A stretch of DNA of 33,877 bases from JAKJBL01 sp964461335 (GTDB lineage: Bacteria > Bacillota > Clostridia > Christensenellales > CAG-138), in contig CAYWTY010000009.1 of assembly GCA_964461335.1 (NCBI GenBank), forward strand, positions 1 through 33,877. The letters are read 5' to 3'. Numbering within the stretch: position 1 is the stretch's first letter; every line of letters begins with the position of its first letter. Under the pieces are notes generated by a model. It had not been told where the DNA came from. It saw nothing but the letters and a program-made list of their open reading frames with translations, and ran no database searches. Position numbers and translations under genes: made by a program. This document shows positions 17,285 through 24,776 of the stretch, one piece after another.

Positions 17285-17599
17285 TTAGTCCGCTTCCTCA
17301 TCAAGCGCCTCAATTAAAAAGCTTACAGGCCTAAAGCCGTCATTGCATGAAATCATAGCTGAGTTTTTGTTTTTCATCCAGCCATTATAAAAACTTCCGC
17401 CTCCGTGTGCAAGCGTCATAACAAAAGGGGACATACTTTCCCAGGCGCTTTCACAAAGCCCAGTTGGGCGCACCCAGCCGTTTGCTATAAAAACCCTGCC
17501 TGCATCCAAATCACACGTATGCTCTATTGGGTTTTCATACTCGGCAATTAAATCTTCATATTGCGCCTTTTTCATAACTGTAATTTTGCACTTTTTCAT
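17285..17599 (-). CDS. TIGR04076 family protein, function unknown
   Basis: A 104-residue cytoplasmic protein that fits the TIGR04076 pattern: start MKKCKITVMKK, then DLIAEYENP, GRVFIANGWVRPTGLCESAW, FVMTLAHGGGSFYNGWMKNKNSAMISCNDGFRP read as short conserved blocks, and an acidic end. The family is widespread in anaerobes and has no known role; conserved Cys residues (4, 29, 49, 85) suggest possible metal or redox chemistry, but that is inference. Its start is supported by GGAG seven bases before ATG 17599. It is convergent with parC (65-base gap holding only a weak GCCT/AGGC hairpin) and divergent from secA. Confidence 0.82.
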   Translation of the reverse strand: MKKCKITVMKKAQYEDLIAEYENPIEHTCDLDAGRVFIANGWVRPTGLCESAWESMSPFVMTLAHGGGSFYNGWMKNKNSAMISCNDGFRPVSFLIEALDEEAD

Positions 17600-17661
17600 G
17601 GTTTACTCCTGCACATAAAAGTTTGATAAAAGACTTCGGTGAACTCAATCACCTGCGCTTA

Positions 17662-17676
17662 AGTATACCATATACT
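17662..17676 (-). promoter_or_regulatory. Extended -10 promoter of the TIGR04076 gene, within a palindrome
   Basis: On the minus strand TGG precedes TATACT (complement of 17662-17667), an extended -10 with five of six matches; no good -35 is seen. The box is one arm of a perfect AGTATA-CCA-TATACT inverted repeat (17662-17676), which could also be an operator. The leader contains a GGTGA/TCACC hairpin (about 17637-17652). Confidence 0.45.
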
Positions 17677-17753
17677 CAACTTCTTAGCGGGGAAATGTCA
17701 CGCAATTGACTTCACCTGTTCAAGCATTGTTCAATGTTTACGCTGCTTTCGCG

Positions 17754-17783
17754 TTGTGTTGAAGTTATGCAGCGTGCTATAAT
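17754..17783 (+). promoter_or_regulatory. Promoter of secA
   Basis: A perfect TATAAT at 17778-17783 is preceded by TGC (extended -10) and, 18 bases upstream, by TTGTGT (17754-17759), a weak -35. Transcription would start near 17790, only about 23 bases before the ATG of the small leader frame at 17813. Confidence 0.6.
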
Positions 17784-17812
17784 AGTTGGAATGTTGGTAT
17801 CGGAGGTTGCGC

Positions 17813-17845
17813 ATGTGCGCAGATTATAATTATGGGGTTGTTTGA
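17813..17845 (+). CDS. Possible 10-codon leader peptide overlapping the secA start
   Basis: ATG 17813 opens a frame encoding MCADYNYGVV and ends with TGA at 17843-17845, fourteen bases inside secA. The only good ribosome site of the region, GGAGG at 17802-17806, has a six-base spacer to this ATG but lies 25 bases before the secA ATG, which has no site of its own. Translation of the leader could therefore deliver ribosomes to secA by coupling. It shows no SecM-like arrest motif. The alternative is that the site serves secA inefficiently and the frame is chance. Confidence 0.4.
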   Translation: MCADYNYGVV

Positions 17846-20573
17846 TAAACTGCTTGGCACTAGCCCTGAGGCAAAGCTAAAAAAGCTTTCGCCGCTTGTT
17901 GAAAAGATTAATGCGTTCGAGCCGAAAATGCAGGCGCTTAAAGACTCTGAACTTCGTAAAAAGACGAGCGAGTTTAAACAAAGGCTTGCTTCTGGTGAAA
18001 CGCTTGACGACATTTTACCTGAGGCATTTGCAGTTGTGCGCGAAGCTTCTGTGCGCACGCTTGGAATGCGTCATTTTGATGTGCAGCTTATTGGGGGTAT
18101 TGTACTTCACCAGGGGCGCATTGCAGAAATGAAAACTGGCGAGGGCAAAACCCTTGTCGCAACTCTGCCTGCATACCTTAACGCGCTTTTAGGCCAAGGT
18201 GTTCATATAGTTACAGTAAACGATTATCTTGCACGCCGCGACGCGCAATGGATGGGCAAAATTCACCGCTTCCTCGGGCTTAATGTAGGGGTTATTGTGC
18301 ATGGGCTTGATAATGACGAGCGCAGGGCAAATTATGCTTCTGATATAACCTATGGCACAAACAATGAGCTTGGCTTTGATTATCTGCGCGACAATATGGT
18401 CGTTTACCGCGAAAATATGGTTCAGCGCGAGCTTGCGTATGCAATAGTTGATGAGGTTGACAGTATCCTTATTGACGAAGCGCGCACCCCGCTTATTATT
18501 TCAGGCCAGGGCGAAAAAACAACTGAGCTTTACCAAAAAGCGGACCGCTTTGTGCTTAAACTTTCGCGCGGCCCTAATATCGAAAAAAAGACGCGCTCCG
18601 AACTTCTAATGGAAGAAGAGCAGCCTGAACAAGGCGACTATATGGTAGATATTAAAGCAAGGACTGTGCAGCTTACCCAAGAGGGGATAGCTAAAGCAGA
18701 GGCGTTTTTTAATGTTGAAAGCCTTGCAGATACAGAAAACACAGAGGTAAACCACCATATACTTCAGGCGCTCAAAGCGCATGCTGTCTTTAGCCGCGAT
18801 GTTGACTATGTTGTGCAGGATGGGCAGGTAATAATTGTTGATGAATTTACGGGCCGCCTTATGCTCGGCAGGCGTTACAGCGAGGGGCTCCACCAGGCGC
18901 TTGAAGCAAAAGAAGGGGTAAAGGTTGAGCGCGAAAATAAAACCCTTGCAACAGTTACCTTCCAAAACTTCTTTAGAATGTACAAAAAACTCTCAGGCAT
19001 GACTGGAACTGCAAAAACTGAAGAATCCGAATTTACAGCTATTTATAATCTTGATGTTGTCGAAATCCCAACTAACAGTGAAATGATTCGCCTTGACAAT
19101 AACGACATTGTCTACATGGGCGAAGCAGGCAAATTTAGGGCTGTTGTTGAAGAAATCGAGGCAGTGCACAAAACAGGCCAGCCAATACTCGTTGGTACTA
19201 TTTCCGTTGAGCGCAGCGAATATTTAAGTGCGCTGCTTTCACGCCGCGGCATAAAACACAAGGTGCTAAACGCGAAGCAGCATGCAAAAGAAGCTGAAAT
19301 TGTAGCTCAGGCAGGCAAGCTTAACACAGTTACAATTGCAACAAATATGGCAGGCCGCGGTACAGATATACTCTTAGGCGGAAACCCGGATTATCTTGCG
19401 CGAGAGCAAATGCGGCACGAGGCAATAGAGGATGCGCTTATAGATGAGGCGACAAGCCACGCAGAAACAACTGACGAAGAAATACTTGCAGCAAGGCAAA
19501 AGTATGAAAACCTGTTTTTAGCCTTTAAAAAAGAAACTGATGAAGAGCATGAAGATGTTGTAGCACTCGGCGGTCTCCATATTATTGGCACAGAAAGGCA
19601 CGAAAGCCGCCGTATAGATAACCAGCTACGCGGCAGAAGCGGGCGGCAGGGCGACCCGGGCAGTACGCGTTTTTATGTATCGCTTGAAGATGAACTCATG
19701 CTCCGCTTTGGCGCTGACCGTATAAAGGGGTTTATGGAACGACTCTCCCCTGAGGATGATGTGCCTATTGAAATGGGCATGATAACAAAGCAAATTGAGG
19801 CTGCCCAAAAACGTGTTGAAATGCACAACTTCGAAATACGCAAAAATGTGCTCCAATACGACGATGTAATGAATAAGCAGCGCGAGATTATATATTCCCA
19901 GCGCAGGCGCGTGCTTATGGGCGAGGATATACGGCAGTTCCTCCTTGAAATGCTCCACGGTTTAATGGAACAGCTTGCAGGCCGCTTTTGCTCTGATGCT
20001 GAATACCCCGAAGAATGGGATTTAGCCGGGCTTTCGAGAGAGGTTTGCGATTTATGCCATGCGCCTGTAAAAATGCTCTTTGAAGAGAAGGAAGTCGAGA
20101 GCCTGAATAAAGCAGCTGTTATTGAGCGTATATATGCGTTTGCATTTAACGCCTACTCAGCTCAAGAACAGGCCTTTGTGCAGGCAGGGGTTGATATGCG
20201 TGAGGTTGAGCGCGTTGCGCTTCTTCGCGCTGTTGATAGCAACTGGATGGACCATATAGATGCAATGGATCAGCTACGCCAGGGCATAGGTTTAAGAGCG
20301 TATGGCCAAAAGGAGCCTGTTTCTGCCTATACACAGGAAGGCTTTGAAATGTTTGACGCAATGGTTGGCGCAATCCGCGAGCAAACAATCCGCTTTCTAC
20401 TTAGTGCAACGCTCAGGCAGCCAAAGCGCGAACAACTTGCAAAGCCGATTGATACGCCTGCAGTTGACGGCAATACGCCAAGCTATGCAAGAAAGACACC
20501 CGGGCGCAACCAGCCCTGCCCTTGCGGAAGCGGGAAAAAGTATAAAAACTGCTGCGGTAAAAGCGCATCATAA
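17832..20573 (+). CDS. secA: Protein translocase ATPase SecA
   Basis: The motor that pushes unfolded preproteins through SecYEG at the inner face of the membrane. Walker A is MKTGEGKT (residues 100-107), Walker B is VDEVDSILIDEA (near 205-216), and further signatures include TVNDYLARRD, GTNNELGFDYLRDNM, GMTGTAKTE, TIATNMAGRGTDI and RGRSGRQGDPG. The preprotein cross-linking domain and helical wing follow, and the C-terminus is a SEC-C zinc motif NQPCPCGSGKKYKNCC. At 913 residues it is full length. ATG 17832 begins the usual MGLFDKLLG; a small overlapping frame upstream takes the Shine-Dalgarno site (see 17813). prfB follows after 25 bases, a common bacterial order. Confidence 0.98.
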   Translation: MGLFDKLLGTSPEAKLKKLSPLVEKINAFEPKMQALKDSELRKKTSEFKQRLASGETLDDILPEAFAVVREASVRTLGMRHFDVQLIGGIVLHQGRIAEMKTGEGKTLVATLPAYLNALLGQGVHIVTVNDYLARRDAQWMGKIHRFLGLNVGVIVHGLDNDERRANYASDITYGTNNELGFDYLRDNMVVYRENMVQRELAYAIVDEVDSILIDEARTPLIISGQGEKTTELYQKADRFVLKLSRGPNIEKKTRSELLMEEEQPEQGDYMVDIKARTVQLTQEGIAKAEAFFNVESLADTENTEVNHHILQALKAHAVFSRDVDYVVQDGQVIIVDEFTGRLMLGRRYSEGLHQALEAKEGVKVERENKTLATVTFQNFFRMYKKLSGMTGTAKTEESEFTAIYNLDVVEIPTNSEMIRLDNNDIVYMGEAGKFRAVVEEIEAVHKTGQPILVGTISVERSEYLSALLSRRGIKHKVLNAKQHAKEAEIVAQAGKLNTVTIATNMAGRGTDILLGGNPDYLAREQMRHEAIEDALIDEATSHAETTDEEILAARQKYENLFLAFKKETDEEHEDVVALGGLHIIGTERHESRRIDNQLRGRSGRQGDPGSTRFYVSLEDELMLRFGADRIKGFMERLSPEDDVPIEMGMITKQIEAAQKRVEMHNFEIRKNVLQYDDVMNKQREIIYSQRRRVLMGEDIRQFLLEMLHGLMEQLAGRFCSDAEYPEEWDLAGLSREVCDLCHAPVKMLFEEKEVESLNKAAVIERIYAFAFNAYSAQEQAFVQAGVDMREVERVALLRAVDSNWMDHIDAMDQLRQGIGLRAYGQKEPVSAYTQEGFEMFDAMVGAIREQTIRFLLSATLRQPKREQLAKPIDTPAVDGNTPSYARKTPGRNQPCPCGSGKKYKNCCGKSAS

Positions 20574-20598
20574 AATAATAATTAAAGGAAGTGGAAAT

Positions 20599-21700
20599 AT
20601 GGTTCAGCTTGATGAATACAGGCAGCAAATAGCTTCATCAGTGCAGGTTCTAAAAGAGGCAGGTGACTCTCTTTGACCTTGCTGCACTAAAAGCGAAAAA
20701 ATCAGAGCTTGAAGCACAAATGGCTGTGCCAGGCTTTTGGGAAAACGTAGATGAAGCAAGCAACCTTAATAAGCGCCTTAAAACCCTTGAAGGCAAAATC
20801 TCCCGCTATGAGCGGCTCGTAGCTCTTGCAGATGACATTGAAACCTTGCTTGAAATAATCGAAGAAGAAGATGACGAAAGTCTGCTTGATGAACTTAGCT
20901 TAGAGTATGCGTCCTTTAAAAAAGAGGTTGAGGCACTCCGCCTTTCAACCTTGCTAAAGGGTGAGTATGATTCAAGAAACGCTGTACTCTCGCTCCATGC
21001 AGGCGCAGGCGGTACAGAGGCGCAGGATTGGGTAGAGATGCTTTATCGCATGTACACGCGCTACTGTGCAGAAAGAGGCTTTGAAGTCCGAGAGCTGGAT
21101 ATGCTCGATGGTGATGAGGCAGGCATAAAATCCGTAACATTCGAAGCTGCAGGCGAGAGCGCCTATGGCTACTTAAAAGCAGAAAAGGGCGTACACAGGC
21201 TTGTGCGCATATCTCCGTTTGATTCTTCAGGCAGGCGGCATACCTCTTTTGCATCCCTTGATGTAACGCCGATTTTTGATGAAGGCATGGATCATGTTGA
21301 AGTTGATATGGATGATGTGCGTGTTGATACATACCGCTCAAGCGGAGCAGGCGGTCAGCATGTAAACAAGACATCCTCTGCAATTCGCCTTACACACATT
21401 CCAACAGGAATAGTTGTGCAATGCCAGAACGAGCGCAGCCAGCTTCAAAATAGAGAAACTGCAATGCGAATGCTTAAGGGTAAACTTTTAGAGCTACAAG
21501 AGCGTGAGCATATGGAGCAAATGTCAAAAATTAAGGGCGATATGAAAAGAATCGAATGGGGAAGCCAAATCCGCTCCTATGTGTTCCAGCCGTATACACT
21601 TGTTAAAGACCATCGCACAGGCGTTGAAAACGGAAATATACAGGCAGTTATGGATGGGGAGCTTGATGCGTTTATAAACGCATACCTTGTTCAAACATAA
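20599..21700 (+). CDS. prfB: Peptide chain release factor 2, made by programmed +1 frameshift
   Basis: RF2 ends translation at UGA and UAA. The gene is in two frames: 20599-20673 encodes 25 residues (MVQLDEYRQQ...EAGDSL) and stops at TGA 20674-20676; after a +1 shift at CTT TGA C reading continues at GAC 20675 to the stop at 21700, giving about 366 residues. The long second part alone lacks the proper start. The codon-recognition tripeptide SPF is at residues 205-207 and the catalytic GGQ at 251-253, the same positions as in E. coli RF2. Start ATG 20599 has AAGGAA upstream. It is 25 bases after secA. Low RF2 lets the ribosome pause at UGA and shift, which is the known autoregulation. Confidence 0.96.
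20661..20677 (+). promoter_or_regulatory. Programmed +1 frameshift site of prfB
   Basis: The slippery codon CTT (20671-20673) is followed by the in-frame stop TGA and C, the strongly shift-prone UGAC context found in most bacterial prfB genes. A Shine-Dalgarno-like AGGTGA (20661-20666) lies four bases upstream of CTT, close to the three-base spacing of the E. coli site, where it stimulates slippage by pairing with 16S rRNA. Confidence 0.93.
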
Positions 21701-21761
21701 GCCTTTAAGCCGCACCTTGAACTTAAAAACCCCCACGCTTTGCAACTCGAAAGGAAGTAAA

Positions 21762-22667
21762 ATGCCAAGCGCAGTAAGCAGCCTTCTCCAATCCGCTATA
21801 CGCGGGTTCAGACCGCTTCTTAACAACCTCAGCCTTGAAATGGAAAGGGTGGGGCAGGATTTGCTTGCGGAAAATGATGTAAAGCAGCTTCCTGAGGATA
21901 TGGTTGTTGCAACGGACTGTATAGGGAATATGCGCGTAGAGTGGTTCCACACGCTTGGCGCACCTGAAGACGAGGCAATTTTGTATTTCCATGGCGGCGC
22001 ATATATGACAGGCAGCATAATAAGCAACCGCCCGCTTGCTGTTGACTTTGCACAGGCTACACGACGCAACGTACTCTCGTTTGAGTATAGGCTTGCGCCT
22101 GAACACCCCTTTCCTGCAGCGCTTGAGGATGGGCTTGCTGCATGGGAGTACATGCTTTCGCTTGGGCTTTTGCCCTCACGCGTTGCGTTTGTGGGCGACT
22201 CTGCAGGCGGCGGGCTTGAAATAGCAACCTGCCTTAAAGCGCGCGATTTGGGTCTCTCGCTGCCTAGTGCGCTTGTTGCGCTTTCTCCTTGGGTTGACCT
22301 TACGCTATCTGATGCAAGCTACCATGAAAACAGGCGCCTTGACCCAATGCTTGAGCGGAAAAAGCTCATTCGCGCAGTTATGTATTATGCATATGGGAAG
22401 CCTTTAATGGAGCCTTTGATTTCGCCTGTATATGCAAACTTTCTCGGTTTCCCGCCAACACTAATACATGTTGGCACAAACGAGCTTTTGCTTGGTGAGG
22501 CGCGAAGGCTTAGAAGGGCAATGGTGCGTGACGGAGTAAATGCAGAGCTTCTCGAATGGGAAGGAATGTGGCATGTGTTCCAAGTGTTCGACACACCGGA
22601 AAGCCATGCTGCAATGCGCCAAATTGCCGGCTATGTGTTAAAGCATATAGGGCATACTCCTGCCTAA
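21762..22667 (+). CDS. Alpha/beta-hydrolase, HSL-like esterase/lipase family
   Basis: A cytoplasmic esterase-like protein. The oxyanion-hole motif reads YFHGGAY (HGG at 77-79), the nucleophile elbow is GDSAGG with Ser147, and the catalytic His is H271 in GMWHVFQVF. The usual acid motif (often GSDExLL) reads VGTNELLL, so Asp is replaced by Asn240 next to Glu241, which may serve as the acid. A long frame opens at 21687, but AAAGGAAG at 21749-21757 identifies ATG 21762, giving 301 residues. It is 61 bases after prfB and 16 bases before the acyltransferase. The neighbours suggest work on acylated small molecules or lipids; the substrate is unknown. Confidence 0.9.
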   Translation: MPSAVSSLLQSAIRGFRPLLNNLSLEMERVGQDLLAENDVKQLPEDMVVATDCIGNMRVEWFHTLGAPEDEAILYFHGGAYMTGSIISNRPLAVDFAQATRRNVLSFEYRLAPEHPFPAALEDGLAAWEYMLSLGLLPSRVAFVGDSAGGGLEIATCLKARDLGLSLPSALVALSPWVDLTLSDASYHENRRLDPMLERKKLIRAVMYYAYGKPLMEPLISPVYANFLGFPPTLIHVGTNELLLGEARRLRRAMVRDGVNAELLEWEGMWHVFQVFDTPESHAAMRQIAGYVLKHIGHTPA

Positions 22668-22683
22668 GGCCAAAGGAGGCTAA

Positions 22684-23943
22684 TTGGAGAAAAAGCAATG
22701 GTACCCGCTTGACAATGCGGCAAATATCTACCCTGTAATCGAGTATAAAGGCTGGACATCCATGTTCCGCTTAACTGTTGTTATGCAGTCGCAGGTAAAG
22801 CGAGAGGCGCTCCAGGCAGCGCTTGATAAAATGCGAAGCCGCTTTCCGGGGTTTTATGTAAGGCTAAGGCGCGGCGCATTTTGGTACTACCTTGAAGAGC
22901 TTGAAATACGGGCGCTTGTTGAGGACGATACGCTTAACCCATGTGAGCCAATAGCTAAAAAAGAGCTGCCGTTTCGAGTCAAGGTGCACAATAACCGAAT
23001 CTCATGCGAGTTTGCGCATGTTGTATGCGATGGAAGCGCAGGGCTTGTGTTCACGAAAACCCTGCTTGCACAATATCTTAGAGAGCAGGGCATAAATGTT
23101 CCTGTAAAAAACGGGATACTTGATTTATGCGAAGAGCCAAACGAAGAAGAGCTTGAAGATAGCTTTTCGCGCTTTTCGCGCGTTAAAGGGCGCCTTCCAA
23201 GGCATGAGCCGCAAGCATATCACATTTCCGGCACTCCGCTGCACACTGGCATGCGTGTAATAACAACTGGGGAGCTTAGCGTTAAAGAGGCAATTGCGCT
23301 TGCAAGAGCACATAAAGTATCCTTAACCGAATACCTTACAGCAACCCTTATTTATGTAATTTATTCAATGCAGACTGCGCAGCTACAAGCACGGCTGCGC
23401 CCTATAAGAGTAAGCGTACCTGTTAACCTGCGCAAATACTACCCGACAAAGACGCTTAGAAACTTCTCTCAATATTTAAACCCGGGTATTGACCCGAATT
23501 TCGGGGTCTTCAGCTTTGAGGAAACGCTTTTGCAGGTGCACCATTACTTCCGCTTTATGTTCACCGAAAAAAACCTAAATGCACGCATTTCCCAAAATGT
23601 CAGTGCTGCACAAAATATTGCGCTGCGCGTTATACCTCTTTTTCTAAAAAAACTCAGCATCAGGCTTGTATACGAGCTTACGGGAGAGGCTGTTTTTACA
23701 ACAGTGCTTTCAAACCTTGGCAGTGTGGAACTGCCAGAGGTTATGCGCCCATATGTGCGAAGAATTGACCTTGTACTTTGCACAGCCCGCAAAAACGCGC
23801 TCGAGTGCGCTGTTGCAAGCGTAGATGATGTGCTTTCAATTACATTTACGCGGATTATAGCGGAACCATATGTAGAACGAATGTTTTTTAAGGCGCTTGT
23901 AGGCCAAGGGCTGCATGTGCTTGTTGAAAGCAACCAAGTTTAG
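22684..23943 (+). CDS. CoA-dependent acyltransferase superfamily protein (alcohol acetyltransferase / condensation-domain-like)
   Basis: A 419-residue soluble protein with the HxxxDG active-site motif of the chloramphenicol acetyltransferase/condensation fold: H112-VVC-D116-G117 in EFAHVVCDGSAG. The N-terminal WYPLDNAANIYP and the later RVSVPVNLRKYYPTKTLRNFS, close to the structural NLR motif, resemble proteins annotated as alcohol acetyltransferases in Clostridia. The predicted role is transfer of an acyl group to a hydroxyl or amine; no substrate can be named. The start is TTG 22684, four bases after AGGAGG. It sits 16 bases after the esterase and 14 before the zinc-ribbon membrane protein, so the three genes form a tight unit. 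Confidence 0.8.
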   Translation: MEKKQWYPLDNAANIYPVIEYKGWTSMFRLTVVMQSQVKREALQAALDKMRSRFPGFYVRLRRGAFWYYLEELEIRALVEDDTLNPCEPIAKKELPFRVKVHNNRISCEFAHVVCDGSAGLVFTKTLLAQYLREQGINVPVKNGILDLCEEPNEEELEDSFSRFSRVKGRLPRHEPQAYHISGTPLHTGMRVITTGELSVKEAIALARAHKVSLTEYLTATLIYVIYSMQTAQLQARLRPIRVSVPVNLRKYYPTKTLRNFSQYLNPGIDPNFGVFSFEETLLQVHHYFRFMFTEKNLNARISQNVSAAQNIALRVIPLFLKKLSIRLVYELTGEAVFTTVLSNLGSVELPEVMRPYVRRIDLVLCTARKNALECAVASVDDVLSITFTRIIAEPYVERMFFKALVGQGLHVLVESNQV

Positions 23944-23957
23944 TAAAGGAGAATGGC

Positions 23958-24665
23958 GTGGCTTATTGTGTAAACTGCGGTGTAGAGCTTGAAAAGAGCA
24001 TGGAGCATTGCCCGCTTTGCGGAGTTGAGGCATTAAACCCAAAAGAACCCTACGACCCATCGCTTCCAAAACCGTACAGTACACGCATTGTGCGAATGCA
24101 GTCGCGTGTAGAGCGCCGCTTTAGCGCGCTCATTATAAGCGTTGTATTTGCGCTTGCTGCAGTAGTATGCATAATGGCAAACCTTGTTTATCAGGATGCG
24201 CTCACATGGTCAATTTATGTTGTAGCTTCGCTTGCTCTAATTTGGGTGCTTGCACTTTTCCCCTTGATTTATACCGGTATGCACCCTGTTGCAGTTGTTA
24301 TGCTCGACATTTGCGTGCTGCTTTTATACCTGTATGTTATAAACCTTGCAGACTCGAGCTCTGATTGGTACATTACGCTTGCTATGCCCCAAGTGCTCCT
24401 TTATGGCGTTATTGCTTTAATAGATGTGCTTGTTCTAAGAGGCGGGATTATGTCAGGCTGGCAGAGGTACGGGCTTGTTGTAATGTCCGTAGGCGCTGCT
24501 ATGATGGGGCTTGAGGTTATTTTGGATTTATACAATAATATGAAGGTTGAGCTTGGCTGGTCCTGGTTTGTTATAATACCTGCGTTTGCGCTTGGGCTTA
24601 TTCTCTTCTTAATTGAACGCAAGCGTGAGCTTAAGGATGAAATCTTAAAGCGGCTTAGGGTCTGA
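23958..24665 (+). CDS. Zinc-ribbon membrane protein (DUF6320-like)
   Basis: The N-terminus has a compact zinc ribbon with Cys at 4, 7, 18 and 21 (YCVNCG, HCPLCG). A linker of about 30 residues leads into six predicted membrane helices (from about residue 50 to 225), ending in a short charged tail (ERKRELKDEILKRLRV). The layout fits DUF6320, a family of unknown function that I recall next to alcohol-acetyltransferase-like genes in Clostridia; that memory needs a search. The start is GTG 23958, six bases after AAAGGAG; an ATG at 23953 is out of frame. It closes the esterase-acyltransferase unit, and a new promoter follows at 24712. Confidence 0.75.
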   Translation: MAYCVNCGVELEKSMEHCPLCGVEALNPKEPYDPSLPKPYSTRIVRMQSRVERRFSALIISVVFALAAVVCIMANLVYQDALTWSIYVVASLALIWVLALFPLIYTGMHPVAVVMLDICVLLLYLYVINLADSSSDWYITLAMPQVLLYGVIALIDVLVLRGGIMSGWQRYGLVVMSVGAAMMGLEVILDLYNNMKVELGWSWFVIIPAFALGLILFLIERKRELKDEILKRLRV

Positions 24666-24711
24666 ATATTATGGGCAATGTGACAATTCCGCAACATCTT
24701 GGCGCATACTC

Positions 24712-24740
24712 TTGAGAAAAACAGCAAGTTTAATTAGAAT
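24712..24740 (+). promoter_or_regulatory. Promoter of the GH13 gene
   Basis: TTGAGA (24712-24717), 17 bases, TAGAAT (24735-24740): four of six and five of six matches at optimal spacing. Transcription would start near 24747, about 30 bases before ATG 24777. Confidence 0.7.
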
Positions 24741-24776
24741 AAGGTTTAACTGCGATATTGAGCAGGGAGTGTGTTA

